DNA of 64,000 nucleotides from an uncultured Actinobacillus sp. (GTDB lineage: Bacteria > Pseudomonadota > Gammaproteobacteria > Enterobacterales > Pasteurellaceae): NCBI RefSeq assembly GCF_945915845.1, contig NZ_CAMEFX010000009.1:1-64000 (forward strand), read 5' to 3'. Of this stretch, positions 8,807-18,113 are shown one piece after another. The position numbers and the translations under genes are program-made. The stretch's first letter is position 1, and each line of letters opens with the position of its first letter. Under the pieces are notes generated by a model that was not told where the DNA came from, ran no database searches, and worked only from the letters and a program-made list of their open reading frames with translations.

Positions 8807-9574
8807 TTAATCTCGTTTAAATACCCATTCCGTTTCGGTGGATTTGATGTCATCAAATTCATATCCCTCTAAGTCAAACGCCTTGAGTTGTTCCGGGTGC
8901 GTGAGGCGGTTTTGGATAAGGTAGCGACACATTAAACCTCGTGCTTTTTTGGCGTAGATGCTGATGACTTTGTATTTGCCGTTTTTGTTGTCAAGGAAAA
9001 TCGGTTTGATAATTCGTGCTTTGAGTTGTTGGGCGTTGACGGCTTTGTAATATTCATCAGAGGCGAGGTTGATTAAAACATTGTCGCCTTGATTATCAAT
9101 GGCTTGTTGTAGGGATTGGGTGATGATATTGCCCCAATAGGCGTAGAGATCCTTGCCGTTGGGGTTGGCTAGTTTGGTTCCCATTTCTAAGCGGTAAGGT
9201 TGCATGAGGTCGAGGGGTTTGAGTAATCCATATAAGCCTGACAACATGGCAAGATGTGTTTGGGCAAATTGAATGTCTTCAGCGGTTAGGCTGTAAGCGT
9301 CTAAGCCGGCGTACACTTCGCCTTTGAAGGCGTAAATGGCGGCGCGAGCGTTTTGTTCGTTGTGGGCTTTTTGCCATTGGGCATAACGCGCGACATTTAA
9401 TCCTGCGAGTTTGTCGCTAATTGACATTAAGGATGCCAATTCATTGGGGCTAAATTGGCGGCAGATTTGAATGAGCTGTTCGCTGTAATCCGTTAAGTGC
9501 GGTTGTGTGTATGCCAGTTTTGGGATGTCGCTGTCATAATCTAAGGTTTTGGCTGGGGAGATAATAGCTAACAT
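8807..9574 (-). CDS. yaaA: Peroxide stress protein YaaA (DUF328/UPF0246)
   Basis: The 255-residue protein matches the full length of the YaaA family, with the conserved start [15 protein letters not shown], the [16 protein letters not shown] segment, [22 protein letters not shown], and the terminal [11 protein letters not shown]. In E. coli YaaA is induced by OxyR and lowers free intracellular iron during peroxide stress; the DNA-binding activity reported for the family is a proposed basis. It is followed upstream by ung with a five-base gap, so the two are probably cotranscribed from the ung side. Confidence 0.96.
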   Translation of the reverse strand: MLAIISPAKTLDYDSDIPKLAYTQPHLTDYSEQLIQICRQFSPNELASLMSISDKLAGLNVARYAQWQKAHNEQNARAAIYAFKGEVYAGLDAYSLTAEDIQFAQTHLAMLSGLYGLLKPLDLMQPYRLEMGTKLANPNGKDLYAYWGNIITQSLQQAIDNQGDNVLINLASDEYYKAVNAQQLKARIIKPIFLDNKNGKYKVISIYAKKARGLMCRYLIQNRLTHPEQLKAFDLEGYEFDDIKSTETEWVFKRD

Positions 9575-9579
9575 GACGA

Positions 9580-10248
9580 TTAAATGTCCTTAAGTTGCCA
9601 GTTAATTGGTGTTAACCGGTGAGATTGTAAATAGTCGTTGGCTTGTTTGAAATGCCCACAGCCTAAAAATCCGCGGTGGGCCGATAAAGGCGAGGGGTGA
9701 ACGCTGGTCAGTACACAATGACGAGTGCGGTCGATAAACTGCCCTTTTTTTTGTGCGTGGCTACCCCATAGCAAAAAGACGAGGTTGTCGCGATGTTCAT
9801 TTAGGGCGGCAATAACACGGTCGGTAAAGGTTTCCCAGCCCCAGTTGGCGTGGGAATGGGCTTGCCCTTGTTCAACGGTGAGTACGGTATTGAGTAGGAA
9901 TACGCCTTGTTCCGCCCAAGGTAAAAGATAGCCGTGGTTGGGGATGTGGAAATCGGGGTATTCGTTTTGTAGCTCTTTGTACATATTGACTAGCGATGGC
10001 GGTATTTTTACCGTTGGTTTTACGGAAAAAGCGAGACCGTGCGCTTGGTTGGGCCCGTGGTAAGGATCTTGCCCGAGAATCACCACTTTCACTTGTTCAA
10101 ATTCCGTGAGTTTAAAGGCGTTGAAGACTTCCTCTTGCGGTGGGTAAATGGTGCGTCCGCTTTGGCGCGCTTGTTTCACTTGCGCTAAAATTTGCTGAAA
10201 ATAAGGCTGTGTTTTTTCTGCGCCAATCACGTCTTTCCAAGTTTTCAT
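9580..10248 (-). CDS. ung: Uracil-DNA glycosylase, family 1
   Basis: This enzyme removes uracil from DNA as the first step of base-excision repair. The 222-residue protein has the water-activating motif GQDPYHG with catalytic Asp61, the uracil-pocket Phe in AFSV, and the DNA-intercalation motif [10 protein letters not shown] with His184. Length is normal for the family. It lies directly upstream of yaaA on the same strand and divergent from grcA; an uptake signal (10286-10294) lies in its promoter region. Confidence 0.98.
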   Translation of the reverse strand: MKTWKDVIGAEKTQPYFQQILAQVKQARQSGRTIYPPQEEVFNAFKLTEFEQVKVVILGQDPYHGPNQAHGLAFSVKPTVKIPPSLVNMYKELQNEYPDFHIPNHGYLLPWAEQGVFLLNTVLTVEQGQAHSHANWGWETFTDRVIAALNEHRDNLVFLLWGSHAQKKGQFIDRTRHCVLTSVHPSPLSAHRGFLGCGHFKQANDYLQSHRLTPINWQLKDI

Positions 10249-10368
10249 CGGGGTTTCCTTTGCGTTTTTTCGCTTGATTATAAAGAAGTGCGGTGAATTT
10301 CGGTAGTTTTTTTATTAAAACAGATCTTGATAGCCACATAAAAAATAGGTATTCTTCACCTATTGAAT

Positions 10369-10382
10369 TTGATTTGGATCAA
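10369..10382. promoter_or_regulatory. FNR site, distal, upstream of grcA
   Basis: TTGATTTGGATCAA is a perfect match to the FNR consensus TTGAT-N4-ATCAA. It is centred 44 bp upstream of a second perfect site. The E. coli yfiD (grcA) promoter is known to carry two FNR sites as well. Confidence 0.85.
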
Positions 10383-10412
10383 TTTGACTATAAAATGTAC
10401 CGGTATTTGGAA

Positions 10413-10426
10413 TTGATTGAAATCAA
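10413..10426. promoter_or_regulatory. FNR site, proximal, upstream of grcA
   Basis: TTGATTGAAATCAA is a second perfect FNR consensus. A plausible -10 element lies at about 10452-10459 (TTGATAAA), which would place this site near -41.5 to -46, the position from which FNR activates class II promoters. Transcription of grcA is therefore expected to rise without oxygen. Confidence 0.85.
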
Positions 10427-10519
10427 AAACTAGTTGATCTATTCAAATTTTTTGATAAAATTTGCAATAACTTTTGAAAATTAAATTTAAATTCCCAACA
10501 GCCAAATGGAGGCAAACAA

Positions 10520-10903
10520 ATGATTAAAGGTATCCAAATTACTCAAGCTGCAAATGATAGCTTATTAAACTCTTTCTGGTTATTAGACGCAGAAAAAGGT
10601 GAAGCACGTTGTTTAGCTGCGAAAAAAGATTTCGCAGAAGACCAAGTTGTTGCAGTAAGCGAATTAGGTCAATTCGAATATCGTGAGTTACCAATTGATG
10701 TTAAACCAACTGTTAAAGTTGAAGGTGGTCAACACTTAAACGTTAACGTTTTACGCCGTGAAACGTTAGAAGATGCGGTTAACAACCCAGACAAATACCC
10801 ACAATTAACAATCCGTGTTTCTGGTTATGCAGTACGTTTCAACTCATTAACACCGGAACAACAACGTGACGTTATTACTCGTACTTTCACTGAATCTCTA
10901 TAA
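10520..10903 (+). CDS. grcA: Autonomous glycyl radical cofactor GrcA
   Basis: GrcA is a small spare glycyl-radical domain that restores pyruvate formate-lyase when the enzyme has been broken by oxygen at its radical glycine. The 127 residues equal the E. coli length, and the C-terminal radical loop RVSGYAVRF places the radical on Gly102. It is activated by PflA, whose gene is also in this window (18114-18854). A good ribosome-binding site (GGAGG) precedes the ATG. Codon use is strongly biased, as in highly expressed genes. Two FNR sites upstream and a terminator downstream define a single-gene unit. Confidence 0.98.
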   Translation: MIKGIQITQAANDSLLNSFWLLDAEKGEARCLAAKKDFAEDQVVAVSELGQFEYRELPIDVKPTVKVEGGQHLNVNVLRRETLEDAVNNPDKYPQLTIRVSGYAVRFNSLTPEQQRDVITRTFTESL

Positions 10904-10929
10904 TTCTGAAAGTTTACTGAATTGACGAT

Positions 10930-10959
10930 ACCCCGAGGCGAGCCTTGGGGTATTTTTTT
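10930..10959 (+). terminator. Rho-independent terminator of grcA
   Basis: ACCCCGAGGC-GA-GCCTTGGGGT forms a ten-pair stem (one G-U pair), followed by seven T. Confidence 0.9.
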
Positions 10960-10985
10960 GGAATTATTTTATAATTCGCATTGAA

Positions 10986-11010
10986 AATTGTAGTGCGATA
11001 CACTACAATT
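10986..11010. promoter_or_regulatory. Probable HigA operator
   Basis: Two perfect ten-base inverted arms, AATTGTAGTG and CACTACAATT, flank a CGATA spacer. A TATAAA -10-like element starts three bases downstream (11013-11018). Its place directly before higBA fits autoregulation by the HigA helix-turn-helix protein, which is usual for these modules. Confidence 0.65.
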
Positions 11011-11041
11011 TGTATAAATTTATGTTCTATAGCGTTGCCTT

Positions 11042-11320
11042 ATGATACTTTCATTTAAACATAAAGGACTTGAAAAATTTTACAAAACAGGTTCAACTGC
11101 TGGCATTATTATTGCGCATTCAGCAAAATTAAAACGTATTTTGGCACGTTTAAATAGTAGTAAAACTATTCAAGATATGAATGTCCCTGGCTGGAATTTG
11201 CACCCTTTAACTGGAAATTTATCTAATCATTGGAGTGTAAAAGTTAACGGTAATTGGCGTATTACCTTTATATTGGAAAATGGACACGCTGAAATTGTTG
11301 ATTATCAAGATTACCATTAG
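11042..11320 (+). CDS. higB: HigB-family toxin of a type II toxin-antitoxin pair
   Basis: The 92-residue protein belongs to the RelE/ParE superfamily, HigB branch, whose members cleave mRNA on the ribosome. Family hallmarks seen are the N-terminal FKHKGLEKFY segment, NVPGWNLHPLTGN, and the strand-forming WSVKVNGNWRITFILENGHAEIVDYQDYH end. Toxin precedes antitoxin, which is the characteristic HigBA order, with nine bases between the genes. Length is normal, and no lesion is visible. Confidence 0.93.
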   Translation: MILSFKHKGLEKFYKTGSTAGIIIAHSAKLKRILARLNSSKTIQDMNVPGWNLHPLTGNLSNHWSVKVNGNWRITFILENGHAEIVDYQDYH

Positions 11321-11329
11321 GAGTAAAAT

Positions 11330-11626
11330 ATGCAGATGTATAACCCACCTCATCCGGCGGAAATTATTCGGGAAGATATATTGCCTGAACTTGGTTTAAC
11401 CGTAACTGAAGCTGCCAAACAGCTTGGCATAAATAGGGTTACTCTTTCTCGTCTGCTGAATGGTAAATCTGCGATTACCGCAGAAATGGCTTTACGTTTA
11501 CACGCTTGGTTAGGTGAAAACAGCCCAAGCCCCGAAAGCTGGTTACACCAACAGGCAGACTATGATTTGTGGTTAGTATCTCAAAAAGCCGTTTTTTCAG
11601 TTATTCCTGCACCAACTTTTGCTTAG
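11330..11626 (+). CDS. higA: HigA-family antitoxin, helix-turn-helix
   Basis: This 98-residue protein should bind and neutralise HigB and repress the operon. It begins with the family signature NPPHPAEIIREDILPELGLT, followed by an XRE-type helix-turn-helix (TVTEAAKQLGINRVTLSRLLNGKSAIT, about residues 29-55) and the SPESWLHQQADYDLW dimer region. A ribosome-binding sequence AGGAG precedes the ATG. A GGGGCGAAAGATATTTCGCCC palindrome follows 20 bases after the stop. Confidence 0.95.
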   Translation: MQMYNPPHPAEIIREDILPELGLTVTEAAKQLGINRVTLSRLLNGKSAITAEMALRLHAWLGENSPSPESWLHQQADYDLWLVSQKAVFSVIPAPTFA

Positions 11627-11646
11627 TTTTTCCTTTTCTATTTTTT

Positions 11647-12013
11647 GGGGCGAAAGATATTTCGCCCTTGATTTATCACGATTGTTTTGGGGCGAAAGAT
11701 ATTTCGCCCCTACGGTTAATCCATTGAAATCATTGAAAAAAACCTTGGTCACTCTTGTAGAGACACACTGCGTGTGTCCGTTACCAATATTTTCACACCC
11801 TTTTGACTTTATTAATATTTTTCGGACACACGCAGTGTGTCCCTACGGTTCATGTCTAATATCGATTACGTCATAGGTGTTGTCGGTGTCATCGCAATAC
11901 GTCGTAGGGACAGGGTTTATCCCTGTCCGAGAACGCAAAAACGGCGTAGGATGGATAAAAAAACAACATGGTAGGGGCGAAATATTTTTCGCCCTTGATT
12001 TATCACGATTGTT
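11647..12013. repeat. Intergenic palindrome block D (inverted counterpart of block C)
   Basis: The gene-free stretch after higA contains GGGGCGAA..TTCGCCC palindromes (11647, about 11691, 11974), a facing pair of GGACACACGCAGTGTGTCC-type units around an AT-rich spacer (about 11761-11846), and the GGACAGGG/CCCTGTCC palindrome with its usual TTCTCGGACAG context. Read on the minus strand it follows block C closely, including non-palindromic spacers, so C and D are inverted copies about 3.5 kb apart. Confidence 0.88.
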
Positions 12014-12020
12014 TTGCATT

Positions 12021-12329
12021 TTAAGCGACTTTCTTGGCTTGGATTTTTCGTACCGCCTCACGAATTTGCTCATCCGCAATACGTCTTTTTTCACCCTCTA
12101 CAAAGCGGCTTAGGATTTGCTTTATCAAGGGTTGATAGCCTAAACCGTGGATTAATGCAATATTTTTTAAATCTTCAATAAGTGATTTTTGTAGACGAAT
12201 TGAAATGGGTTGTAAACCTAATGCTGCATTAAGTTCATCTTCTTTTTCTGCATTCAGTTCTACTACACCAATATAACGTTCATCGCAGCCGAGTTCACCG
12301 TTATCCCATTTTTCATTTAAATCTGGCAT
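12021..12329 (-). CDS. CopG-family (BrnA-like) antitoxin, apparently orphan
   Basis: A 102-residue protein with a ribbon-helix-helix region near residues 41-80 (PISIRLQKSLIEDLKNIALI then HGLGYQPLIKQILSRFVEGE), as in CopG/BrnA-type antitoxins; the N-terminal part (MPDLNEKWDNGELGCDERYI) is acidic as in toxin-binding arms. No BrnT-like or RelE-like gene is adjacent on either side: lepA lies upstream and palindrome block D downstream. It may have lost its toxin or act as a stand-alone repressor. A 16-bp palindrome lies in front of it. Confidence 0.8.
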   Translation of the reverse strand: MPDLNEKWDNGELGCDERYIGVVELNAEKEDELNAALGLQPISIRLQKSLIEDLKNIALIHGLGYQPLIKQILSRFVEGEKRRIADEQIREAVRKIQAKKVA

Positions 12330-12394
12330 TGTGTATCCTTCTTTTACTTGTATTTGTTGTAAATGAGAGAATAATCATAATAGAAATTTGTTCA

Positions 12395-12410
12395 ATTTGT
12401 ATATACAAAT
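12395..12410. promoter_or_regulatory. Palindromic operator candidate upstream of the CopG-type gene
   Basis: ATTTGTATATACAAAT is a perfect 16-bp palindrome about 65 bases before the start at 12329. Ribbon-helix-helix antitoxins usually bind such sites in their own promoter. It could also affect lepA, which starts at 12514 on the other strand. Confidence 0.45.
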
Positions 12411-12513
12411 ACGTCAAAAAATACTCTTCCCCTAGAAGTTCTCACGCCTTTCAGGTACAATTCTTTGATTAAACTTTTTACAATCCATTTCTTATTATTT
12501 TGATTTTAACTTT

Positions 12514-14310
12514 ATGATGAAAAACATTCGTAACTTTTCCATTATTGCTCATATTGACCATGGTAAATCTACCCTTTCAGATCGTTTAATTCAAACTTGT
12601 GGCGGTTTGTCTGATCGTGAAATGGAAGCGCAGGTTTTGGATTCGATGGATCTTGAACGTGAGCGTGGTATTACTATTAAAGCACAAAGTGTGACCTTAA
12701 ATTATAAGGCGAAAGATGGGGAAACCTATCAGTTGAACTTTATCGATACGCCGGGGCATGTGGACTTTTCTTATGAAGTGTCTCGTTCGTTGGCGGCTTG
12801 TGAAGGGGCATTGTTGGTCGTGGACGCCGGGCAAGGTGTAGAAGCACAGACGCTGGCTAACTGCTATACCGCGATTGAAATGGATTTGGAAGTGGTGCCA
12901 ATTTTGAACAAAATCGACTTGCCTGCGGCAGATCCTGAGCGCGTCGCGGAAGAAATTGAAGATATTGTGGGAATTGATGCCATTGATGCCGTGCGTTGTT
13001 CGGCGAAAACAGGTGTGGGAATTGAAGATGTGCTGGAAGAAATTGTGCATAAAATTCCTGCGCCACAAGGCGATCCTGATGCGCCGTTACAAGCATTGAT
13101 TATCGATTCTTGGTTTGATAACTACTTGGGCGTGGTGTCCCTTGTTCGTGTGAAAAATGGTGTGATTAAGAAAGGCGATAAAATTAAGGTGATGTCAACA
13201 GGGCAAGCCTATAATGTGGATCGTCTTGGTATTTTTACGCCGAAGCAAGTGGATACTACGGAGCTGAAAACAGGCGAAGTGGGCTGGGTAGTTTGCGCCA
13301 TTAAAGATATTTTAGGCGCGCCTGTGGGCGATACCTTGACCCATCAGCACAATAGCGCGACGGAAGTTTTACCGGGCTTTAAGAAAGTTAAACCGCAAGT
13401 TTATGCCGGTTTATTCCCTGTGAGTTCCGATGATTATGATGCGTTCCGTGATGCCTTGGGTAAATTGAGTTTAAATGATGCCTCGTTGTTCTATGAACCT
13501 GAGACATCTAGTGCCTTGGGCTTTGGTTTCCGTTGTGGCTTCCTTGGTTTGTTGCACATGGAAATTATTCAGGAGCGTTTAGAGCGTGAATATGATTTAG
13601 ATTTGATTACTACTGCACCAACGGTAGTGTATGAAGTTGAACTCACGAACGGTGAGATTGTCTATGTGGATAGTCCGTCTAAATTGCCGCCGTTGAATAA
13701 TATTCAAGAAATTCGTGAGCCGATTGCGGAATGTAATATGTTGGTGCCACAGGAATATTTGGGGAATGTCATTACCCTTTGTGTGGAGAAACGTGGTGTA
13801 CAAACCAATATGGTGTATCACGGTAACCAAATTGCTCTCACCTATGAAATTCCAATGGGTGAAGTGGTGTTGGATTTCTTTGACCGATTAAAATCGACTT
13901 CACGCGGTTATGCTTCTTTGGATTATGGTTTTAAACGTTTCCAAGCGGCGAATATGGTGCGTGTGGATATTATGATTAATGGTGATCGTGTTGATGCCTT
14001 GGCGTTGATCGTGCATCGTGATAATTCGGCATATCGCGGACGTGAACTCGTGGAAAAAATGAAAGAGTTAATTCCACGTCAGCAATTTGATATTGCAATT
14101 CAAGCGGCTATCGGTAACCAAGTCATTGCGCGTTCAACAGTGAAGCAATTGCGTAAAAACGTGTTAGCGAAATGTTATGGTGGTGACGTGAGCCGTAAGA
14201 AAAAACTGTTGCAGAAACAGAAAGAAGGTAAAAAACGCATGAAGCAATTGGGTAACGTTGAAGTGCCGCAAGAAGCGTTTTTAGCCATTTTACACGTAGG
14301 TAAAGATTAA
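12514..14310 (+). CDS. lepA: Elongation factor 4 (LepA), ribosome back-translocase
   Basis: LepA is a translational GTPase that acts on stalled or mistranslocated ribosomes and in ribosome assembly. The 598-residue protein has all GTPase motifs: P-loop AHIDHGKST, the DTPGHVDF switch II region and NKIDLP for guanine binding; the LepA-specific C-terminal domain ([22 protein letters not shown]) is intact. The start could be at 12514 or three bases later (MKNIRNF). It is followed after 12 bases by lepB, as in most gamma-proteobacteria. Confidence 0.98.
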   Translation: MMKNIRNFSIIAHIDHGKSTLSDRLIQTCGGLSDREMEAQVLDSMDLERERGITIKAQSVTLNYKAKDGETYQLNFIDTPGHVDFSYEVSRSLAACEGALLVVDAGQGVEAQTLANCYTAIEMDLEVVPILNKIDLPAADPERVAEEIEDIVGIDAIDAVRCSAKTGVGIEDVLEEIVHKIPAPQGDPDAPLQALIIDSWFDNYLGVVSLVRVKNGVIKKGDKIKVMSTGQAYNVDRLGIFTPKQVDTTELKTGEVGWVVCAIKDILGAPVGDTLTHQHNSATEVLPGFKKVKPQVYAGLFPVSSDDYDAFRDALGKLSLNDASLFYEPETSSALGFGFRCGFLGLLHMEIIQERLEREYDLDLITTAPTVVYEVELTNGEIVYVDSPSKLPPLNNIQEIREPIAECNMLVPQEYLGNVITLCVEKRGVQTNMVYHGNQIALTYEIPMGEVVLDFFDRLKSTSRGYASLDYGFKRFQAANMVRVDIMINGDRVDALALIVHRDNSAYRGRELVEKMKELIPRQQFDIAIQAAIGNQVIARSTVKQLRKNVLAKCYGGDVSRKKKLLQKQKEGKKRMKQLGNVEVPQEAFLAILHVGKD

Positions 14311-14322
14311 TTAAGGATAGTT

Positions 14323-15345
14323 ATGTCTAAACTTTTTCTTCCCATTTTATTTGTAGTGGGCTTTGGACTTTGGAAGCTGTTGGATCATTTTCAGTTGCCC
14401 AATACTTTTTCAATTTTGTTAATTTTATTGACCGCGCTTTCGGGGTTGTTGTGGTGCTACCATCGTTTTTCGGCCATTCCTCGCCGAAATCGTCAAATTG
14501 CACGTATGGAGCAACGCAGTGGTAAAACCTTAACGGAAGAAGAAAAAGCACAAATTGCGCCCATTAGCGAAGGCGAAACCTTTATTGCGTCGTTATTCCC
14601 TGTATTAGGATTTGTGCTTATTTTACGTTCTTTTGTGTTTGAGCCGTTCCAAATTCCGTCACAATCCATGGAGCCAACATTGCGTGTGGGCGATTTTATT
14701 GTGGTTGAAAAATATGCTTATGGTATTAAAGATCCTGTCTTTCAAAATACGTTGATTGAAACCGGGAAAGTTCAACGTGGGGATGTGGTTGTTTTCAAAG
14801 CACCGCCTGCACCGAATGTGGATTATATTAAGCGTGTGATTGGAATTGGTGGCGACCGTATTTTATACAATGAAATTGACCGCACTTTAACCTTGATTTA
14901 CGGTAAAGACGGTGTGCCTTGTGAAGAAAATTGTACGGTAAAAACCTTTACTTATAGTCAACCTAAAGCCAATGATGACTTTAAGGCAATTATGGGCAAA
15001 GATCAGAATGGCAAATTGATTTATGGTCCGAGCATGTTGGAATTAACGGAAAACGGTGATGTTAGCCATAAAATTCACTGGTATCCGGAGCCAATTTCAG
15101 AAGGGTTCCGTTATAAAGATCATGCGAAGCAAGAATATTATGTGACGGAATGGGTTGTGCCTAAAGGTCATTATTTTATGATGGGTGATAATCGCAATAT
15201 GAGTGAAGATAGCCGTTTTTGGGGCTTTGTTCCTGAGAAAAATATTGTTGGTAAAGCCACATTTATTTGGTTAAGTTTAGATAAAAAACCAAATGAATGG
15301 CCTACAGGTATTCGTACCGAACGTTTATTTACGAAAATTCAGTAA
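14323..15345 (+). CDS. lepB: Signal peptidase I
   Basis: LepB removes signal peptides from exported proteins on the periplasmic face of the inner membrane. The 340-residue protein has two N-terminal membrane segments (about 5-20 and 28-47), a second hydrophobic segment before the catalytic Ser115 in PSQSMEPTL, the general base Lys170 in [11 protein letters not shown], and the conserved [12 protein letters not shown] box. It follows lepA by 12 bases and precedes rnc by one base. The start was chosen for its AAGGATAG ribosome-binding sequence. Confidence 0.98.
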   Translation: MSKLFLPILFVVGFGLWKLLDHFQLPNTFSILLILLTALSGLLWCYHRFSAIPRRNRQIARMEQRSGKTLTEEEKAQIAPISEGETFIASLFPVLGFVLILRSFVFEPFQIPSQSMEPTLRVGDFIVVEKYAYGIKDPVFQNTLIETGKVQRGDVVVFKAPPAPNVDYIKRVIGIGGDRILYNEIDRTLTLIYGKDGVPCEENCTVKTFTYSQPKANDDFKAIMGKDQNGKLIYGPSMLELTENGDVSHKIHWYPEPISEGFRYKDHAKQEYYVTEWVVPKGHYFMMGDNRNMSEDSRFWGFVPEKNIVGKATFIWLSLDKKPNEWPTGIRTERLFTKIQ

Positions 15346-15346
15346 T

Positions 15347-16024
15347 ATGCATCATCATTTAGAGAGACTACAACGTAAGATCGGCTATGAATTTGCCGAT
15401 CTTGGTTTATTAAAACAAGCCTTAACCCATCGAAGTGCGGCTAAAATTCATAACGAACGCTTAGAATTTTTAGGCGATGCGATTTTAAACCTCACTATTG
15501 GGGAGGCACTTTTTCAACAATTCCCACAATGCAATGAAGGGGAGTTGAGCCGTATGCGCGCGACATTGGTTCGTGAGCAAACACTCGCCGAGCTGGCAAA
15601 AAACTTTGAATTGGGTGAATATATGTTGTTAGGGGCCGGGGAGTTAAAAAGCGGTGGTTTTCGCCGTGCGTCCATTTTAGCGGACTGCGTAGAGGCGATT
15701 ATTGGTGCGATGTCCTTAGATAACAATTTGCCTAAGACAATGGAAATTGTGCGTTTTTGGTATACAGATTATCTTGCTAATATTCAGCCTGGGGAAAATC
15801 AGAAAGATCCGAAAACACGTTTACAAGAATATTTGCAAGGTAAGCGTTTGCCGTTGCCGACTTATAATGTCACGAATATTCAAGGTGAAGCACATTGTCA
15901 AACCTTTACCGTTGAATGTACCGTACCAAATCATGATCGTATTTTTATTGGTGTCGCGGCCAGTCGCCGTAAAGCTGAACAAGCTGCGGCAGAGCAAATT
16001 TTGAAAGAATTGGGTATAAAATGA
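15347..16024 (+). CDS. rnc: Ribonuclease III
   Basis: RNase III cuts double-stranded RNA, including rRNA precursors. With the ATG at 15347, one base after the lepB stop, the protein is 225 residues, the normal family length; an in-frame start at 15293 inside lepB is less likely. The catalytic signature [12 protein letters not shown] is near residue 35-50, and the C-terminal double-stranded RNA-binding domain ([20 protein letters not shown]... to the end) is complete. The stop overlaps the era start by four bases (ATGA), as in the E. coli rnc-era operon. Confidence 0.97.
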   Translation: MHHHLERLQRKIGYEFADLGLLKQALTHRSAAKIHNERLEFLGDAILNLTIGEALFQQFPQCNEGELSRMRATLVREQTLAELAKNFELGEYMLLGAGELKSGGFRRASILADCVEAIIGAMSLDNNLPKTMEIVRFWYTDYLANIQPGENQKDPKTRLQEYLQGKRLPLPTYNVTNIQGEAHCQTFTVECTVPNHDRIFIGVAASRRKAEQAAAEQILKELGIK

Positions 16025-16950
16025 CAGAAGAAATCTTAGCTGTTGAAAGTCACGAAGAAACCTATTGTGGTTTTATTGCCATCGTTGGTCGTCCTAATGT
16101 GGGGAAATCTACCTTACTCAATAAAATCTTAGGACAAAAAATTTCCATTACTTCGCGTAAAGCACAAACTACGCGTCACCGTATTGTGGGTATTCATACC
16201 GAAGGCCCATATCAGGCGGTTTATGTGGATACCCCCGGATTACATATTGAAGAAAAGCGTGCTATTAACCGTTTGATGAACCGCGCGGCAAGTTCAGCCA
16301 TTGGGGATGTGGATCTGATTATTTTTGTGGTGGACGGAACCCATTGGAATGATGACGATGAAATGGTGTTGAATAAATTACGCCAAGCCAAAGCCCCTGT
16401 GGTACTTGCGATTAATAAAATCGACAATGTAAAAAATAAAGATGAATTGTTGCCGTTTATTAATGAGATTACAGCAAAATTTGATTTTGCTGAGATTGTG
16501 CCGATTTCAGCACAGCGCGGCAATAATGTGCATAATTTACAGAAAATTGTACGCCGTTCATTGAAGAAAGGCATTCACCATTTCCCTGAGGATTATGTGA
16601 CTGACCGTTCACAACGTTTTATGGCATCGGAAATTATCCGTGAGAAATTGATGCGTTTTATGGGGGAAGAATTGCCTTATTCTGTGACGGTAGAAATTGA
16701 GCAGTTTAAATTGAATGAACGTGGTGTTTATGAAATCAATGGGTTGATTTTGGTTGAACGCGATGGCCAGAAAAAAATGGTTATTGGGCAAGGCGGACAA
16801 AAAATTAAAACCATTGGAACAGAAGCCCGTCAAGATATGGAGCGTTTGTTTGATAATAAAGTTCACTTAGAGCTTTGGGTTAAAGTGAAATCAGGCTGGG
16901 CAGATGATGAACGTGCCTTGCGTAGCTTGGGTTATATGGAAGATTATTAG
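16021..16950 (+). CDS. era: GTPase Era
   Basis: Era is an essential GTPase that binds 16S rRNA and helps mature the small ribosomal subunit. The 309-residue protein has P-loop GRPNVGKST, switch II DTPGLH, NKID, and a C-terminal KH domain with [13 protein letters not shown]. It is translationally coupled to rnc through the ATGA overlap and ends the lepA-lepB-rnc-era operon at a terminator. Confidence 0.98.
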   Translation: MTEEILAVESHEETYCGFIAIVGRPNVGKSTLLNKILGQKISITSRKAQTTRHRIVGIHTEGPYQAVYVDTPGLHIEEKRAINRLMNRAASSAIGDVDLIIFVVDGTHWNDDDEMVLNKLRQAKAPVVLAINKIDNVKNKDELLPFINEITAKFDFAEIVPISAQRGNNVHNLQKIVRRSLKKGIHHFPEDYVTDRSQRFMASEIIREKLMRFMGEELPYSVTVEIEQFKLNERGVYEINGLILVERDGQKKMVIGQGGQKIKTIGTEARQDMERLFDNKVHLELWVKVKSGWADDERALRSLGYMEDY

Positions 16951-16970
16951 ACAAAGTTATTCTTATTCTA

Positions 16971-17006
16971 AAAAGCCCCTATATGAAATCAGCATATCGG
17001 GGCTTT
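16971..17006. terminator. Terminator shared by era and ribB
   Basis: AAAAGCCCCTATATG and CATATCGGGGCTTTT form a long stem with runs of A and T at the ends, so it can act in both directions between the converging genes. Confidence 0.85.
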
Positions 17007-17044
17007 TGTTTGGGAAATTTAAGCATAGGTTTGTGAGAGAAAAC

Positions 17045-17689
17045 CTAGCAATGATGTTGTTGACGATAGGCGATGAGATCTTCGATAGTCATCATAGCAT
17101 AGCCAAATTCTTTGGCAAATTTAACCAACTCAGGCGTTCTTGCCATTGTGCCATCATCATTGGTGATTTCACAAATAACACCGGCTTCTTTAAAACCGGC
17201 CAAACGCGCTAAATCCACGGCTGCTTCCGTGTGTCCTTGACGTGTGAATACCCCACCTTTTGCCGCACGCAACGGGAAAATATGGCCTGGGCGGTGTAAA
17301 TCCTGTGGTTTTGCCCCCTCTTTTATCGCTGCCCGAATGGTTGTCACGCGATCTGCCGCAGAAACGCCTGTAGATACCCCGGTCGCCGCTTCAATGGTCA
17401 CTGTAAACGCTGTTTTATTCACGCTGGTATTATCTGAAACCATTGGGGGTAAATCTAATTGTTGGCAAAGTTCATCTGTAATACACAAGCAGACAATGCC
17501 GCTACCGTAACGAATAAGTTTTGCCATTTGTTCCGGTGTGATGGTTTCTGCCGGGAAAATAAGATCCCCTTCGTTTTCGCGATTTTCATCGTCTAAAACA
17601 AGCACACCTTGACCTTGTTTGAAAGCATTAATTGCATTGATGACACGTTCTTCTGCTGTGCCAAATTGTGATAATAAAGACTGATTCAT
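17045..17689 (-). CDS. ribB: 3,4-dihydroxy-2-butanone 4-phosphate synthase
   Basis: RibB converts ribulose 5-phosphate to the four-carbon unit of riboflavin. The 214-residue protein is the monofunctional form, with the [11 protein letters not shown] metal-binding loop, the TGVSAADR segment and RPGHIFPL / [12 protein letters not shown] near the active site. An FMN riboswitch and a terminator precede it, so it is expected to be shut off when FMN is plentiful. It is a single-gene unit. Confidence 0.98.
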   Translation of the reverse strand: MNQSLLSQFGTAEERVINAINAFKQGQGVLVLDDENRENEGDLIFPAETITPEQMAKLIRYGSGIVCLCITDELCQQLDLPPMVSDNTSVNKTAFTVTIEAATGVSTGVSAADRVTTIRAAIKEGAKPQDLHRPGHIFPLRAAKGGVFTRQGHTEAAVDLARLAGFKEAGVICEITNDDGTMARTPELVKFAKEFGYAMMTIEDLIAYRQQHHC

Positions 17690-17744
17690 AGTAAATACCT
17701 TGTTTAACTTTATGAGATACCAGAATCAGGGCGTAAGAAATGAC

Positions 17745-17775
17745 AAAAAACAAGTTTTTGAGCAAAACTTGTTTA
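17745..17775 (-). terminator. Riboswitch-controlled terminator before ribB
   Basis: On the minus strand AAACAAGTTTT and AAAACTTGTTT form a stem followed by a T run, between the FMN aptamer and the ribB start. It is the expected expression platform of a transcription-attenuating riboswitch. Confidence 0.75.
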
Positions 17776-17903
17776 TTCTCTTTCATCCAGACTTTCACTG
17801 TTGGCTTTGGAATTTCACCAAATCTGCTGACTTTATGTATGGTTATACACAAACGCTCGCGGGCTTGACCGCCAGTAGGGAATTGCACCCTGCCCTGAGA
17901 ACG
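17775..17903 (-). ncRNA. FMN riboswitch (RFN element)
   Basis: The minus strand carries the conserved RFN blocks in order: TTCTCAGGGCAGGGTG, CCCTACTGGCGGT, AGCCCGCGAGCG, GTCAGCAGATTTGGTG, CCAAAGCCAACAGT and AGTCTGGATGAAAGAG. These match the standard aptamer nearly base for base. It lies about 85 bases upstream of the ribB ATG. Confidence 0.97.
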
Positions 17904-18008
17904 CGGTTATTATAGATAAAGGCAAATATAAAGAAAAGGAATTAATGAGAAAATTTAAAGGGGGGAACCGTCCTTCAGATTGCTGGCAAAGTTCATCTTT
18001 GAAAATAA

Positions 18009-18080
18009 CCTAGCACGAGCCGTGCTAGGTTCGTTAAGCCCAGCCCCGCTGGGGCTGAAGAAAGAGCCGCAAAGCGGCTC
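18009..18080. repeat. Three adjacent short hairpins
   Basis: Three different perfect palindromes follow one another in the gap between pflA and ribB: arms CCTAGCACG/CGTGCTAGG (18009-18029), AGCCCCGCTGGGGCT (18042-18056) and GAGCCGCAAAGCGGCTC (18064-18080). The last could end pflA transcription but has no T run. They resemble the other palindromes of the window in size but lack the GTAGGG flank. Confidence 0.7.
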
Positions 18081-18113
18081 CGATTGAGTCATCCTATGTT
18101 CCTATAGAGAACA

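Noticed and set aside
11843-12113. Overlapping short frames on both strands after higA
   Set aside because: They lie in palindrome block D and in antisense to the CopG-type gene, with no ribosome-binding site.
15293-15346. Earlier start of rnc inside lepB
   Set aside because: The ATG one base after the lepB stop gives the standard 225-residue enzyme.
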